Shown: positions 1 through 11,420 of the stretch, piece after piece
Layout of the letters: the number at the start of each line of letters is the position of its first letter
Numbering within the stretch: position 1 is the first letter of the stretch
NCBI RefSeq assembly: GCF_003473485.1
Contig: NC_053048.1
Span: 10,167,501 to 10,231,500, forward strand
DNA length: 64,000 nt
Direction of reading: 5' to 3'
Origin: Medicago truncatula
Taxonomy: Eukaryota > Streptophyta > Magnoliopsida > Fabales > Fabaceae
Notes under the pieces: generated by a model
What the model saw: the letters and a program-made list of their open reading frames with translations, nothing else
The model's database searches: none
What the model was told of the DNA's origin: nothing
Position numbers and translations under genes: made by a program

Positions 1-1157
1 GAAACTCTCCCTATAAATACCACATTCCTCATTCATAATTTCTCATTCATAATGAAGCGGTTCGAGAGGAAGGCAAGCACTATGAGCTTCAAAGGAGGAG
101 TCTCTCTCCTCTCTCAAGGTTTTTCTATTGTATGTTTTTTTTCTTTTGTAATTTGTCTTTAGTTACCATGATTAACTAAATATTTTTAGGGTAGTGTTCT
201 AAGATGAACCTCTATTCTATTTGTTGGATAATTATTTAATTTAAAGTCGTTTATTCACTTATTTTCTATTCGCTATTTAGTTTTACTGTAGTGCGTAAGA
301 TTTGTCTCCTCTTAAGCATAACCCTGATTTCAGCACTTAGGTAGTGACATGGCCTAACAGTAATATTCTTATCTTGATATTTATATATGTCTAACCATGA
401 AGTAATTGGTTAATAACTAGCGAAACGAGTTGAAAGCGAGCGTACCCTGATAGTAAGTACTTAACAAGCTTAAATCAGCACAATAACTCCATTCTCCTCG
501 CACCTTAGTAAGGTAGACGCTGATAGGGCTCCCCATTTGTAGAACTACTGAGAGAGAGAGAGTGTGTGTGCTATGTATTTCTAAGACTCATAGATGGGAG
601 AACCTTTAGGAACATTGGATCCGTACCTTTGAAAATTTAGGAACTATAATTTAAGTCTATTTTTCAATTACTCTTTAGGGAGTAAGACCCCCACGTAAGG
701 ATCACCTTGTCACCAACAGGTGCAACTCAACAAACAGAGGGATAGATCGAAATCGACCGAGAGAGTAAGACCCCGCACGTAAGGATCACCGTGCGACCAA
801 CAAGTGCAACTTGACAAACAAATTAGGTTATCATGTCCCGACGAACTCATCACTTAGATAGTCTACTTAAAATAATTGAACGCGGCTTGACTGTTAATTA
901 ATTCCCACAAATGAATGGAGGGGATTCAAAGAATGCTAACTGTCGTTGATATTCTGCAATCAAAACAGGTAACTTTGCTTTGTTGCAAACAGAGTAAATT
1001 GCAAAACTCTAAACCCTTATCTCTTTATATATTTTATTGTTCTCAAATAAGTAACGCAAATTGTTTAGACGAAACGACAATCCTTGTGGATATGATACTC
1101 TACTTATCACTTTATTACTTGGTAAACAATTTGGTACACTTGCCTAATCCGACCATG
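1..1157 (+). mobile_element. LTR fragment, repeat family A (cut by window start)
   Basis: This is a long terminal repeat fossil, not a gene. A TATA-like box (TATAAATA) lies near position 12, as expected of an LTR promoter. The right end is near CCGACCAT at about 1,157. The same sequence recurs in reverse orientation at 26,736 and 47,243, and in pieces at 1,215 and 3,125. Conserved landmarks are the TATA region, an AGTAAGACC block near 680 and 765, and GGTAAACAATTTGGTACACT near the end. A short AG/TG microsatellite lies at about 549-572. No matching internal region is seen beside it, so it may be a solo or partial LTR. The superfamily is not resolved. Confidence 0.6.
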
Positions 1158-1214
1158 AGTAATGATGAGACATATCTTGTTTATAATGATAAGTTTGATG
1201 AGATAAATTCTATT

Positions 1215-2370
1215 GTAATGTGTGATAGACTTTTAGCAAGTACTAAAAATGCATCGAAGCAATAAAATAAGTTCGTATCCATGAGGACTGTGTTAATCTC
1301 AATTTAGAAATAAAGTAAATATTTAGGATGTGTAAATTATTTTTTTTGTAGATTTGATTTGATTGCATAAAATTAAATAACAGAAAAGAAAGATTCGGTT
1401 AGAAAATATGAAGAGAGATGAGATCAGGTCTTTCAAATCATCTATGTATCCCTAATTGGTATACTACACCTATTCGTATTAATGATTTTCTAGTTCCACG
1501 ATAGTTAACAAAATAGCCCTAATCAATCCCTTGAGTTAGGACCCTCTTCTCAAACTACAACCCATAATTCCTTAGGTGGTCTAATAATTCTCGAAGGTTT
1601 AAAGCACGTTAACTTAATATCACTAACAAACGATTATCCATTCCTAGACTAACCATGTTTATTAGAACAATTCAATTAGGTCTAAGTCGAAAGCTAGGGT
1701 CAGTAGTCATTCGTTCTCACTAAATCATGTTTATATTTGATCAGGATATAAAAAGCAATAAGAACAATTGAATTGAATAAAAACTACATTGTCATTAATA
1801 ATAAATAGAGTTTCACAGCAACATGGATCAATTAGGGTTACAAAGAATCATCTCAGACCTAATCTCTAAGAGATTTAGCTACTCATAATTGAGTTTACAA
1901 ATAGCATAATCAATAGTGGAATCAAGACATACATGAACTGATAGAAGGTTGAAGAAATCGCCCTCCTAGCCGTGTTTAGGTCTCAAAATCACACTTTGCT
2001 CTCTCCAAATCGTAACCCTTGTTTTCAGAATAGTCTTCAGCTTAAATAGGCAAGAACTGCTCCTAAAATTGTGGCACGATTTAAGTAAATCGTGACACGT
2101 TTCTTCCTTGTGTAACAAACCACCAAAATTAGGGTTTCCATAATCGTGTCACATTTTTGCCATCGTGACACGTTTTCACCAATGCCGAATGCATATTTCT
2201 TGAAAGCTCGAAATCGTGTCACGTTTTTCAATAATCGTGACACGATCCTCTTTTTTCATTTTCTTCAGTTTTTCTTGCTTTTCTTGCTGCTTAATCTTGC
2301 TTGTGAACTCAAAAATATCATAAAAAGACTCTAAAAATAGCGAATGACTGACTGTCATCAGTGTGAATTA
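1215..2370 (-). mobile_element. degenerate LTR-like repeat related to family A
   Basis: The left edge (GCAAGTACTAAAAATGCATC, then GTATCCATGAGGACTG) resembles the reverse-oriented family A copies at 26,750 and 47,250, so this is probably an older relative on the minus strand. The part at about 2,065-2,245 contains a motif of the form CGTGACACG/CGTGTCACG about five times in both orientations. The short open frames here fall on that repeated motif and look accidental. Old and diverged. Confidence 0.4.
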
Positions 2371-2569
2371 CTGATAATGTTACAATGTGTAGTATTTAGT
2401 GAGTCTTTTCTTCCTCATGCATCATATCATATTTAATAAAATGATGAAAATGTGTATGTTCTGTAACACAACTCTGACATAAAATAAATGACGAGTATAA
2501 ATGGTACCACATGCATATAGATTATAGGAATGAAGTAGATTTGCACATAAATGGTGATATTTAAACTTG

Positions 2570-3124
2570 GAGTGTGTCATGTGAAATGATGTGTAAATGA
2601 TAATGTATAAATTGATGAGGAGTTATGATGATGTTCGTAAATGATGACGACTTTATGTGATTAATATTTTAATGTTATTCATGTACTCTAATTATAAGTT
2701 ATGAAATCTATTCTCACTCCTCTTGTTATTGTGTGTTTGTGGTGTATGTACTCGTTAGGTAGAGATACTCAATACGAGGAGCTCTAGCTGCAGGACGATT
2801 ATAAGATGACGACAAAAGTTTTTCTTCCATCAATATTTTTATTAGTGATAATTATGTAGTCTAACATGTGCTCTTATCTATAACACAATGGTCGGGAGTT
2901 TATCATTTCATTTATGTTTTTGAAGTTTAAAGTTTTGGAAGTTTTGTTTATTTTACCTTGGTGACGATAACTTAATTTGTATTATTGTGATGGTTGAACT
3001 ATTCCGCTGCTAAATTATGAGTTTTGTTTTATGAAACGTTGAAATGACGAGTATGTGTAACACCTTTTATTTAAATATATTCATTTTATTTAATAATTCA
3101 AAGTCGGGATTTTAGGGTGTTACA
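2570..3124 (+). mobile_element. probable LTR fragment with TGTAACACC/GGTGTTACA ends
   Basis: The segment 3,056-3,124 starts TGTAACACC and ends GGTGTTACA, a TG...CA inverted pair like those bounding plant Ty3/gypsy LTRs. The preceding 500 bases are non-coding and resemble LTR leader sequence. It abuts a family A fragment at 3,125, which suggests nested insertions. Family assignment is inference. Confidence 0.35.
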
Positions 3125-3375
3125 CGAACATTCTGCAATCAAAAATCAAGTTAACAGCTAAACTCTTGCTTTGCTGCAAAGTGCAAACAGACTAAATTGC
3201 AAAACCCCTTTACCCTTTTATCTTGTATATTATTGCTTAATTTAATGTTTTCTGTTTCCAAATAAGTAACGTGAATTGTCTAGTTAGAACGACAATTATT
3301 GTGGATATGATACTCTACTTACACTTTATTATTTGGTAAACAATTTGGTACACTTGCGTAAATCTCACCATCAAG
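3125..3375 (+). mobile_element. LTR family A, right-end fragment
   Basis: Positions 3,125-3,375 repeat the last part of the element at 1-1,157: the ATTCTGCAATCAAAA block, the ATTGCAAAACCC block, and GGTAAACAATTTGGTACACT followed by a CCATCA terminus. It is a truncated fossil lying between the putative gypsy LTR piece and a Copia fragment. Confidence 0.6.
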
Positions 3376-3385
3376 GATCCATGCA

Positions 3386-3640
3386 CTACTTAATCAAGAA
3401 CAGTGCTTTGTAATCTTTTTTCTTCAATTCTATTTGTGGAACTCTTTGTAGTTCAGTTGCATCTGTCGCAGGTTCTTCAAAGCCTGAATCAATAATCTCC
3501 AACACGTCTTGAAAACCAAATAACACCTTCATATGCTTGTTCCCATTATCATAGCTCTTCCCTTCATGAACAAGTAAAGTTCCATGAAGATTAACGAATG
3601 CATTCACCACAATTGTAAGGTTTCAAAATCAAACCAGTGT
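3386..3640 (-). mobile_element. Copia-type gag fragment (fossil)
   Basis: The minus-strand frame contains hallmarks of the N-terminal gag region of plant Ty1/Copia elements (DUF4219/UBN2 type): a Y-D-N-x-x-x-x-M-K start, the G-x-x-D-V-x-E-I-I core followed by G-F-E-E-P, and a downstream E-L-K-K-K-D-x-K-A-L-F-L-I block. Only this small part is present. It is a broken remnant without visible LTRs of its own. Confidence 0.65.
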
Positions 3641-4389
3641 TGTGATACCAATTTTTGGAACAAAGGAATTGATTTTGTGATTTTAAGAGAAAATATAGAA
3701 GAGAAGAGAGAAGAGATTAGAGATAGCTTTAGAGAGTAGATAACTTGTATATTATTTTGCCAAAGTCTCGAATACAAATACACATGAGATCTCAACTATT
3801 TATAAACTACATTATTTGTAGTGCAAGTTAATTGGGATACAAGTTATCACTTATAACTATTTTTCTAACAATTTTTCTAACAAACAAACTTCCCATACTA
3901 AATTATTAGACTTCTAATAGTTTGTTGTTTTAACGTGAACGTAGGGGGTGCAACTAAAAATTCAAACTTACCGGGGGTATGAATAGCAGTTCTGTTGATT
4001 AAAAATAATGGATACTAGGAACTAGGCTAAGACAGCCCAAGGAGGAAGACTTAGTGTACCCAAATCATATGCCAGACTGCAGTAGTAAATTAGAGGTGCA
4101 GAAAACAGAATGGTTCAAATCTATTTTTTCTATTAATTCAAGTTTTCAAATTAAAACTAATCACTCTTCCACTCGTCCATACTAAAATATTATTCTAAAA
4201 AATACTTGTGTAAACTACTATAAATTTTCCAAAATGATTAAAATAAATAAATATAATATCAACATTTTTCATTGCTCCATAAACCAAATAAGTATGTATA
4301 AAACTATAAATCATAGCAAATGCACATATAATAAAAAAATAATCACCATATTAGTAAGACATTTTTTATTAAACCAAAAGTGATAACAA
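3641..4389. other. intergenic, AT-rich, nothing recognised
   Basis: I see no supported gene, RNA or terminal repeat here. The first 150 bases may be leader sequence of the neighbouring Copia fragment. Confidence 0.4.
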
Positions 4390-4930
4390 CGTCAGGGAGA
4401 AACTGGACACTATGTACAAGAGCGGGACCTAATTAAAACCCTCTGAAAAAGGCCCAAATAAAGAAAACAAAAAATAAAAGGGTAAAAAATTTACGGAAAG
4501 CAAAAGGTAGGTAACAGTTCTGAACCGGTCAGAAGACCAATAACAGGTTAACACATGGCATGGCTACACCTTCTTAAGGTTCTGCGTCTGAAGGAGCACA
4601 CTAGTTTAAATGCACCACACCGCACAGAAGTGCGCCCCCGCGCGAGAATCCTCCTCCTCAAGGTATGATTCACTTTTAACAACACTTTCTACAAACTCTT
4701 CCTCAGTTCCATTACTGACTTGAGCGTCAGAGTGCTAACGTTCCTGCATGCACCTTTCGTCCCACCGCGAAGACTCGTCGCCGCCGTTCTGGAAGCCGTT
4801 ACCGTCACATCGAAGCATTATCTGTCGTCGTTGCCACTCATTCATTCTCACCGGACAGATCAATAACCAAAATTGGTCCCTAAAGAAATCATCTGTAATA
4901 AAAATAGGCAACAAATTGCACCAAATGATA
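4390..4930 (+). mobile_element. LTR fragment, probable Ty3/gypsy type
   Basis: The block around 4,675-4,745 (TACAAACTCTTCC, then TGACTTGAGCGTCAGAGTGC) matches the segment at about 22,300-22,350 and resembles the R/U5 region of plant Ty3/gypsy LTRs. The flanking part is more GC-rich than the surroundings. It is a non-coding fossil. The short open frame at 4,748-4,936 lies inside the repeat and is not a gene. Confidence 0.45.
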
Positions 4931-6285
4931 TCGTGAACAATGATTCTCTTAATGAATTTTACTCAATTGCATAAGTCAGAACAATTTTTCCTTTCTTAGA
5001 AAAGAGTCATCGCTTGCATTAGTGACCCATCCTTGCGTCATCACTTGGTACAAAGGATCCCATTCCAGATGCTTGAACCATAAAGCGTTGATTTCCACAT
5101 AATTTTTCCTTGATCTTGATACAAAGCCTTGTCTTTATCTATGACATAGAGCTTCACATCAAGGTCCAAAATGTTGACCGCTAGTTTAGAGTGTTGAATT
5201 GGTTTAGACTTTAGAGGCATAACTTCATTTACTTAGAATTTCCTACACAACACACGTTAGAGTATCCTTATTATTCTCATACTAGTGTCACAAAGACGGT
5301 AATAGAATATATCTCAAGTTAGTATAGTTTGAGCAATTAATATTAGATTGAACCATAAAAACTAGGGTTAATAATCATTTGAGGCCTAGATCGATTCATG
5401 AACATTCGTAAACAAATAAAAAAAAACACTAAAAAAAGATCCTTAACAAATATTAATTGAATAAATCTATGCTTTAAATTGCATTCAAGCAAACTCAACA
5501 AATTAAATGGATCAAGCAACTACATAGAAATTATGTACTTGACACAATCGAGAGAACTATCCACTCAAATAAAAACTAGACATAAACAAGTGTTTACGAA
5601 GATAAATAACCTCTTTTCTCAACTTCAAAGCTTCCAAAATCAAATGAATAAATACAATGGAATGTTGCCCTTTTATAGACTCATGTTTGCTAAAAGGGTA
5701 CTAAAAACATGATATGACTAATAAAAAGAGGATTTTGATTATCCTCGCACATCTATGTTGGTTTTATCTAAAATAAATTGTCGAACCACATAAACCGCGC
5801 TTACCTCGATTTTTGCTCATAATGACAATTTTGAACAAAGTTTTGTAAAATTGTTTTGTTGACGGAATCAAAGTAAACTGAAATATAATAGATAAAGTTA
5901 TGTTGGAATTGAATTTCAATATTTATTCCTTATACGTTTTCATTTAATGGATTGTATACTTTTTATGCCTCAAATATAACTACACCTTTCTCTCAACATA
6001 TGCCTTCATTTGTGGTCAATGATGTGAGATCCATTGAACTCAAGGTAGTCAAAATCGAAATTTTACGTATAATCGGTTTATGCAAGAGTAATGCATAAAT
6101 GTAAATATTACATATTATTGGTTTATGCAAATACACATAATGAGTCGTTTGATGTAAATAAATATTACTCCTTTAACATTTTTATCCATTTGTTGACCTG
6201 ACATCAGTTCTCCATGATCAATGAAATATGATTAATAATGTCTCACATAATACTCTTTATATATTATTTTCGTTCTATTTAACGA
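4931..6285. other. intergenic with a possible coding remnant
   Basis: Mostly AT-rich sequence without a supported gene. On the minus strand, about 5,175-5,055 reads as a short stretch of ordinary amino-acid composition (for example D-V-K-L-Y-V-I-D-K-D-K), then ends. It could be an exon relic of a host gene, but I do not recognise the family. Confidence 0.25.
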
Positions 6286-6294
6286 TAATAATAT

Positions 6295-7074
6295 GACTGG
6301 TGCTAGTCACACCCCAAAAAAAAAATAAGTTACACCCCAGAATGACTAATATACCCTTAAATTGAACATAAGTAAACTTAATTTACATTAACCTAGATTG
6401 AACGTAAGTAAACTGAATTTACACTAACCTCTTATATACATACTATATACATACGTAAACAAATAACTTAAATTGAACGTAAGTAAACTTAATTTACATT
6501 AACCTAGATTGAACGTAAGTAAACTGAATATACACTAACCTCTTATATACATACTATATACACACGTAAACTAAATTTACATTAACCTAAATTGAACATA
6601 AGTAAACTTAATTTACATTAACCTAAATTGAACGTAAGTAAACTGAATTTACACTAACCTAATTTGAATATACGTAAATTTGAATTTACATTAACCTACA
6701 TACGTAAATTACACTAACCCCTTTTATATACATACACGTAAACTTAATTTACACTAACCTCTCACTTAAAATCAAATTGACAAGCATATCTCATACCAAA
6801 ACAAACAATAAACAAATAGAAACTCATCGAAAATGAAATTCATGAAATTCACTAACCTTTATGAATATAGTACATATCAATAACAAAGATGTTGATTCAG
6901 ATCTTGGTTGCACATCTATGGTGATTTGTGGATGAAAGGGGATAAGTGTTCAGAATGATAATAAAAGATGGGTTTTTAGAAATTTACATGAAGAGGACAA
7001 TTTTGTTATTATTGTAAACTTTTTAATTAATTTGGATGTAACTTATTTTTTTTTTGGTGTGACTAAGATCAGTC
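6295..7074. mobile_element. Mutator-type MITE with 9-bp target duplication
   Basis: The termini are long inverted repeats: the left starts GACTGGTGCTAGTCACACC, and the right end read in reverse starts GACTGATCTTAGTCACACC. Both continue into an A-run and AAGTTACA. Each end is flanked by a perfect 9-bp direct repeat TAATAATAT (6,286-6,294 and 7,075-7,083), the length made by Mutator transposases. The 780-bp element has no transposase frame, so it is non-autonomous. Confidence 0.85.
6352..6745. repeat. minisatellite inside the MITE
   Basis: The motif ATTGAACGTAAGTAAACT followed by TTTACACTAACCT recurs many times, with a longer unit that includes CTTATATACATACTATATAC. Units vary by point changes and small indels, so the array was probably amplified inside the transposon. 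Confidence 0.8.
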
Positions 7075-7083
7075 TAATAATAT

Positions 7084-7747
7084 ATCACGACGGCTATATA
7101 TACTTAAAGAATAATATTCTGTTATTTAATAGATTGCATGATCAAGTGAACTACTTGATTCCACTGGAAAGAAAGTGATCTACTTGATTATTAAATAAAC
7201 ATATTACTAAATAATAATATATAACTCACTTGAATAAAATATATATGTCAAACATACCATATTTAAGTTTTACCAGTCATAATATAAATAAAATCTTATA
7301 CAATAATTACCTCTATAGCTCATTCAACACATACCAAATGTGCAAGCTCCAACGGTAGAACATAGTAAGAACTATTTCTTCCATTAGGTATTTCTATATA
7401 AAGTATATGATATAATAGTCTGGAAAGATACATATATATAGTCCAAAGCTGCAGTCACTTTCTCCATTGTCTCCCATGTCCAATTGGCCACCACCACCAT
7501 TTATTCTACTTGCATTATTATTTTTATTCATGTGGTCATTGCTTTAGCCAAGACTTGACCCAAAAAAAAAAAAAAAAACTAGCCAGAAAGATGAAAGGGG
7601 GTAAGGTAAGGGTTATATTGATCCTTAATTGAGTAATAAGTTGTCATAATAGTTCTTGGATGTATCTGAATTTTAAAATAGTATCTGATTGTGTACTCTG
7701 TTGTTCAAAATAGTCTTTGCCGCTAAAATAATTTTTCAATACTCACA
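7084..7747. other. intergenic, AT-rich
   Basis: No gene is supported. There is a poly-A run near 7,560-7,578 and a short palindromic segment with CAAGTGAACTACTTGA near 7,143. No other structure was noticed. Confidence 0.4.
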
Positions 7748-7868
7748 ATAACTATATTTTTTTTAAGAAGGTAAATTAGTCCACCTAGCACAGAGAGAAT
7801 CGAATCTGAGACTTCGAGGAGGAGCACACTCCCAAATCCCAAGCCGATATCACCAGACCAATAATAAA
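7748..7868 (-). mobile_element. tRNA-derived SINE, family 2 (minus)
   Basis: Read on the minus strand this gives a box-A-like TGGTCTGGTGATAT, a box-B-like AGATTCGATTCTC, and a 3' part GTGGACTAATTTACCTTCTT followed by an A-run. The same layout is seen on the plus strand at 54,550-54,671, so the two are copies of one SINE family. Confidence 0.6.
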
Positions 7869-7989
7869 TAAATATATTGAAGGATTGATATAACAATACT
7901 AATATATTAACGAAATGCACAATCATAAACTACTTATTACACATTAAGTGACGAAGATAACTATATCACATAACACTAACACCCCTCCA

Positions 7990-8851
7990 CACAAAAAAAA
8001 AAAAAAAAACAGATCTCACTCTTCCCCATAACTTATTTATTTTTGCTAAGTAAAGATAACTATAATATATAATATAATACCATAGTATATAAATAATATA
8101 TTCCTATTAATGTGGTTTCTGCCTCTAAATCCACCACAAGAGCTCAATGAATGATGAGATTTGGTGAGCTACTTTTTCATTCCAACATACCTATTTTTTC
8201 TAACAAATTCTTTCTTTTTATTATCTTCTCCCTCATATAAAAAAAAAACGTCAAACATGGGTCTTGCTTCTTCTCTGCCCATTGTCTTGGAAAATCATCT
8301 ACAATTGTAAGAAAATTTTAACCAAATTTAATTTTTAGATTAATTACTATGTTTGTTAGCTCTAGTTGGTCTCTTTAAATCATTAAAAACCTTATGTTAA
8401 TTTTCTATTATAGAAAACTATAAAGTCTTGAATTGACATAATTTAATTTAATTTTTTTTATAAACACATCACTTTAGTTTGAGGGGACCTTAGTGTTTGT
8501 GGTCTTTAATTTATAAAAGGATATCTTCTAATATTCTTTTGCTTCTTTTTATATTTTTATTATTTATTTATTTATTTTTTTGAATATTTTATTTCTAATG
8601 CTTGTGATGGATTCAATTTAAAATTTTGAGAACTTGGTATTTATTCTTAATGTTTCCTCTGACCAACTTTATACTAAATTTGATTCTCACAAGTCAAAGT
8701 TTTCTTTCATTTTGTTGTGAAAAAATATAAAGTGATTTAATTTAGATTCTGATTCTTGTGTTTTTGAGTACTTTGTGGTAGGTTTAGCATATTGAAAAGG
8801 GTTTAAAGAATTTGAAGAAAATAGTATTGAAGTGTGATTAGTTTGGTTTTT
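7990..8851 (+). promoter_or_regulatory. promoter and leader region of the SPL gene
   Basis: This stretch precedes the SPL start codon. A leader with a possible 5'-UTR intron can be drawn (donor GTAAGAAA near 8,307, acceptor TTTGTGGTAG near 8,780), which would put the start codon shortly after the second leader exon. This is only a splice-signal reading. No TATA box is assigned with confidence. Confidence 0.35.
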
Positions 8852-11181
8852 ATGGATTGGGATTGGAAAGAGTTTGCTTGGGATCCATCTGGATTTGATG
8901 AGGAGTTGAAGAATGAAGGAGATTCAATGGATTTGAGGCTTGGTGATCAAGCTTCTGATTCATTGGAAAAATCAGTTCATGATTCAGGAAAGGAAGATTC
9001 AAAAGCTGTGTCATCGTCGTTGTCGCCTAGTGGATCGTTGAAAAGATCGCGTTTACAAAATGGATCGCAGAGTATGATTTGCTCGGTTGATGGATGTAAC
9101 TCTGATCTTAGTGATTGTAGAGAGTATCATAAGCGTCATAGGGTGTGCGAAAAGCATTCCAAAACTCCTGTTGTGTTGGTTGGAGGTAAGCAGCAGAGGT
9201 TCTGCCAACAATGCAGCAGGTATATGAATTCAAGTTGTTTGTTTCGGGTTCATAACTTGTTCAATTTTGTTGTTTTAGTGTCATGTTTGAATAAACAGCT
9301 TAATTAAGCGTGATTATAGTTTATGTATATGTTGTTTCTATAACAAAATATAAAATAAAGTCAAACTGTTTTTCGTATGAGCTACAAGTTGATTTCATAA
9401 GCTATTCTGCAAAGAATATGAAAATGAGCTGGAAACAACTTATGGACATGTCATAAGTTGTTTCCATATAGAAGCTAATATTCTAAAAATGGCTTATTTG
9501 AGTAGATATGCTTAAAAATAATAATCCAAACATACCATGTTTTGAGGTTGTTTTGTAACATGGGGTGGTGTCAATTTGATGTAGGTTTCATTCACTTGCG
9601 GAGTTTGATGATGTTAAGAGGAGTTGCAGGAAACGTCTTGATGGACATAATAAGCGCAGAAGGAAACCTCAGCCACCTTCTCTTTTCATGGCTGCTGAGA
9701 AGTTCATGTACAATTACAAAGGTTTGTGTCTTTTGCATCTCATGTTTCTGTTCATGTTTAACAAGATCTCAATTTTATGATTGTGAAACATGAGATGAAA
9801 GAGGGAATTATGTAGAAGATATAACATTTTTTATAAGCAGGAAGAAGATATTCATGACGAGCACGTAAGAAATCGCATATATATAATAATCCATGAAGTT
9901 CTGACAATAGAATTTAGAGTATCTTTCGAAATTTGTTTCAAATTTTTATTTATGATGAACTGAATTCTGAGCTAAGCTTACTAATTAGATATAGTTATTT
10001 AACGACTTTTGGATATACAACTTAATTAAAAACTTACTTTATAAGTGCTTATTGTGAAAGAGTTTATGTTCAAGCTGATTCTACTAGTTAAGAGGGAAAG
10101 GGTAAAAACTCTGCATAAAGCTAATAATAGCTTATTGCAATAAGTTTCTTGGAGGAGCTTATACAAATATGTAAAAACAACTTAATAAACATATCGTAAT
10201 ATATTTTCATTTGCTCTTCCAAATACTTGCGCAAGTGTTTATGTCATAAGATAAGTTTAAATAAGCTCTTTAATCCTCTCCCCAATCAAATTTAATGATA
10301 AGTTTAGATCGGACATTTTTGTTGATTTTAATCTTTTCGATAATTCAAAATACTGAGCTGGAAATTCACACTGTCCAATCTTGATCCAACAGTCACTGAT
10401 GTGTTGACTGCGTGAATCCATAGTATCCCAACTGCGTGGATTCCGGCGTGTTTAAACTTAGCTAATATGATTACTTCTGACATCTGTTTGTTTTCTAGTC
10501 ATAATTAATTACATTATTTTTGTCTTCGACAAGCACAAGTATTATGTAGTTTTAACACTGTTTTCTCTTTGTACAACTTTAGGACCTAGAATCCTGCACT
10601 TTGGTAGCCCTCAGACATATGTGAATCCTATTATGAGAAACATTTGGCCTGCGACTTCCATAACTGAAGCTGAATCTGGTTACGATCATCAAAGACTTTT
10701 GTATCGAATTGACAAACATAAACAGGATAAGGGACATCCTCATTGGCAAGAAATTCTCCCTAAATCTGGCGATGTTAACAAAGCAGCGCCTGGAACTCCT
10801 ATCAGCCATCCTATCCGCGGTGCCGTTGGTTCATCCGCAGGTGAAAAAGGCGGTAGGAAGCTCTCTTCTGATGGCAAGCCCGGATCTTTTGACTCGGGTT
10901 GTGCTCTCTATCTTCTGTCAACACTTCAAACACAAAGCTCAGAGTTGAGTTTGATGCAGTCAAGCATCAACAGTCCAACACAATCTTCGTCTGGAACGTT
11001 GCATTTTGATGCTACAAAGGAGTACTCTTACTCCGGAAAGGTGAAGGATAAGCCGAATGGTCCGGTATTTGTTCTAGATGGAAACACAACAAACCTTCAT
11101 TGCAATGGGATGCTGCAAATGGGTCCTAATGGATTGATCGAAAACGATAACTCAATGACTCTTCCATTCTTCTGGGAGTAA
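8852..11181 (+). CDS. SPL13-like: SQUAMOSA promoter-binding-like transcription factor, SPL13 type
   Basis: This gene encodes a 367-residue plant transcription factor of the SBP-box family, which binds GTAC-core promoters and controls vegetative phase change, branching and flowering. Exons are 8,852-9,219, 9,585-9,721 and 10,583-11,181; both introns obey GT-AG and the joins keep frame. The SBP domain spans about residues 75-152 and crosses intron 1, the usual place in this family. Zinc site 1 is C77, C82, C99, H102; site 2 is C118, C121, H125, C137. A basic nuclear localisation segment (KRSCRKR...NKRRRK) lies at 134-150. The start is the ATG that opens MDWDWKEF, a start typical of this clade. 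The C-terminus LPFFWE resembles the PFHWE end of Arabidopsis SPL13, and the length is close to SPL13 (about 359). Introns hold palindromic repeat-like sequence (about 9,370-9,540 and 10,030-10,270). The last exon holds a miR156 site. The exact orthologue needs a tree. Confidence 0.93.
10901..10920 (+). promoter_or_regulatory. miR156/157 target site in SPL mRNA
   Basis: The 20 bases GTGCTCTCTATCTTCTGTCA match the SPL consensus complementary to miR156. Against the common Arabidopsis target only one base differs (A for C at position 10). In protein the site encodes C-A-L-Y-L-L-S, a variant of the usual A-L-S-L-L-S. Its position in the coding part of the last exon is normal for this clade. It implies age-dependent post-transcriptional repression. 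Confidence 0.9.
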
Positions 11182-11420
11182 CGTGCAGCTGAGTGGTGTC
11201 ACGGCTTTTTGGTTGTTCTCGTCATTAGTTTATTGTTGCTCCTGACGCTCCCCCAGAGTTTCCAACACCAAGTTGTTTGGTCTTTGTTTGGAAATTTATG
11301 AAATTGTTGGTTTTCGAAACATTATGTGTACTCTTTTCCTTATGTATGAGTTGAACTCGATACCTTGGAAATTACAACATTCAAACACATTGCGCATCAA
11401 CCATTCGCGCTAGACCCCTA
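11182..11420 (+). other. probable SPL 3' UTR
   Basis: T-rich sequence follows the SPL stop codon. No canonical AATAAA signal is close enough to fix the transcript end. Confidence 0.35.

Noticed and set aside
915-1265. 116-residue plus-strand frame
   Set aside because: It lies inside LTR family A, whose other copies do not keep the frame open.
9542-9793. 83-residue frame over SPL exon 2
   Set aside because: Wrong frame; the spliced SBP domain uses another frame.
10709-10948. Second frame and a reverse frame over the SPL last exon
   Set aside because: Shadows of the SPL coding exon.
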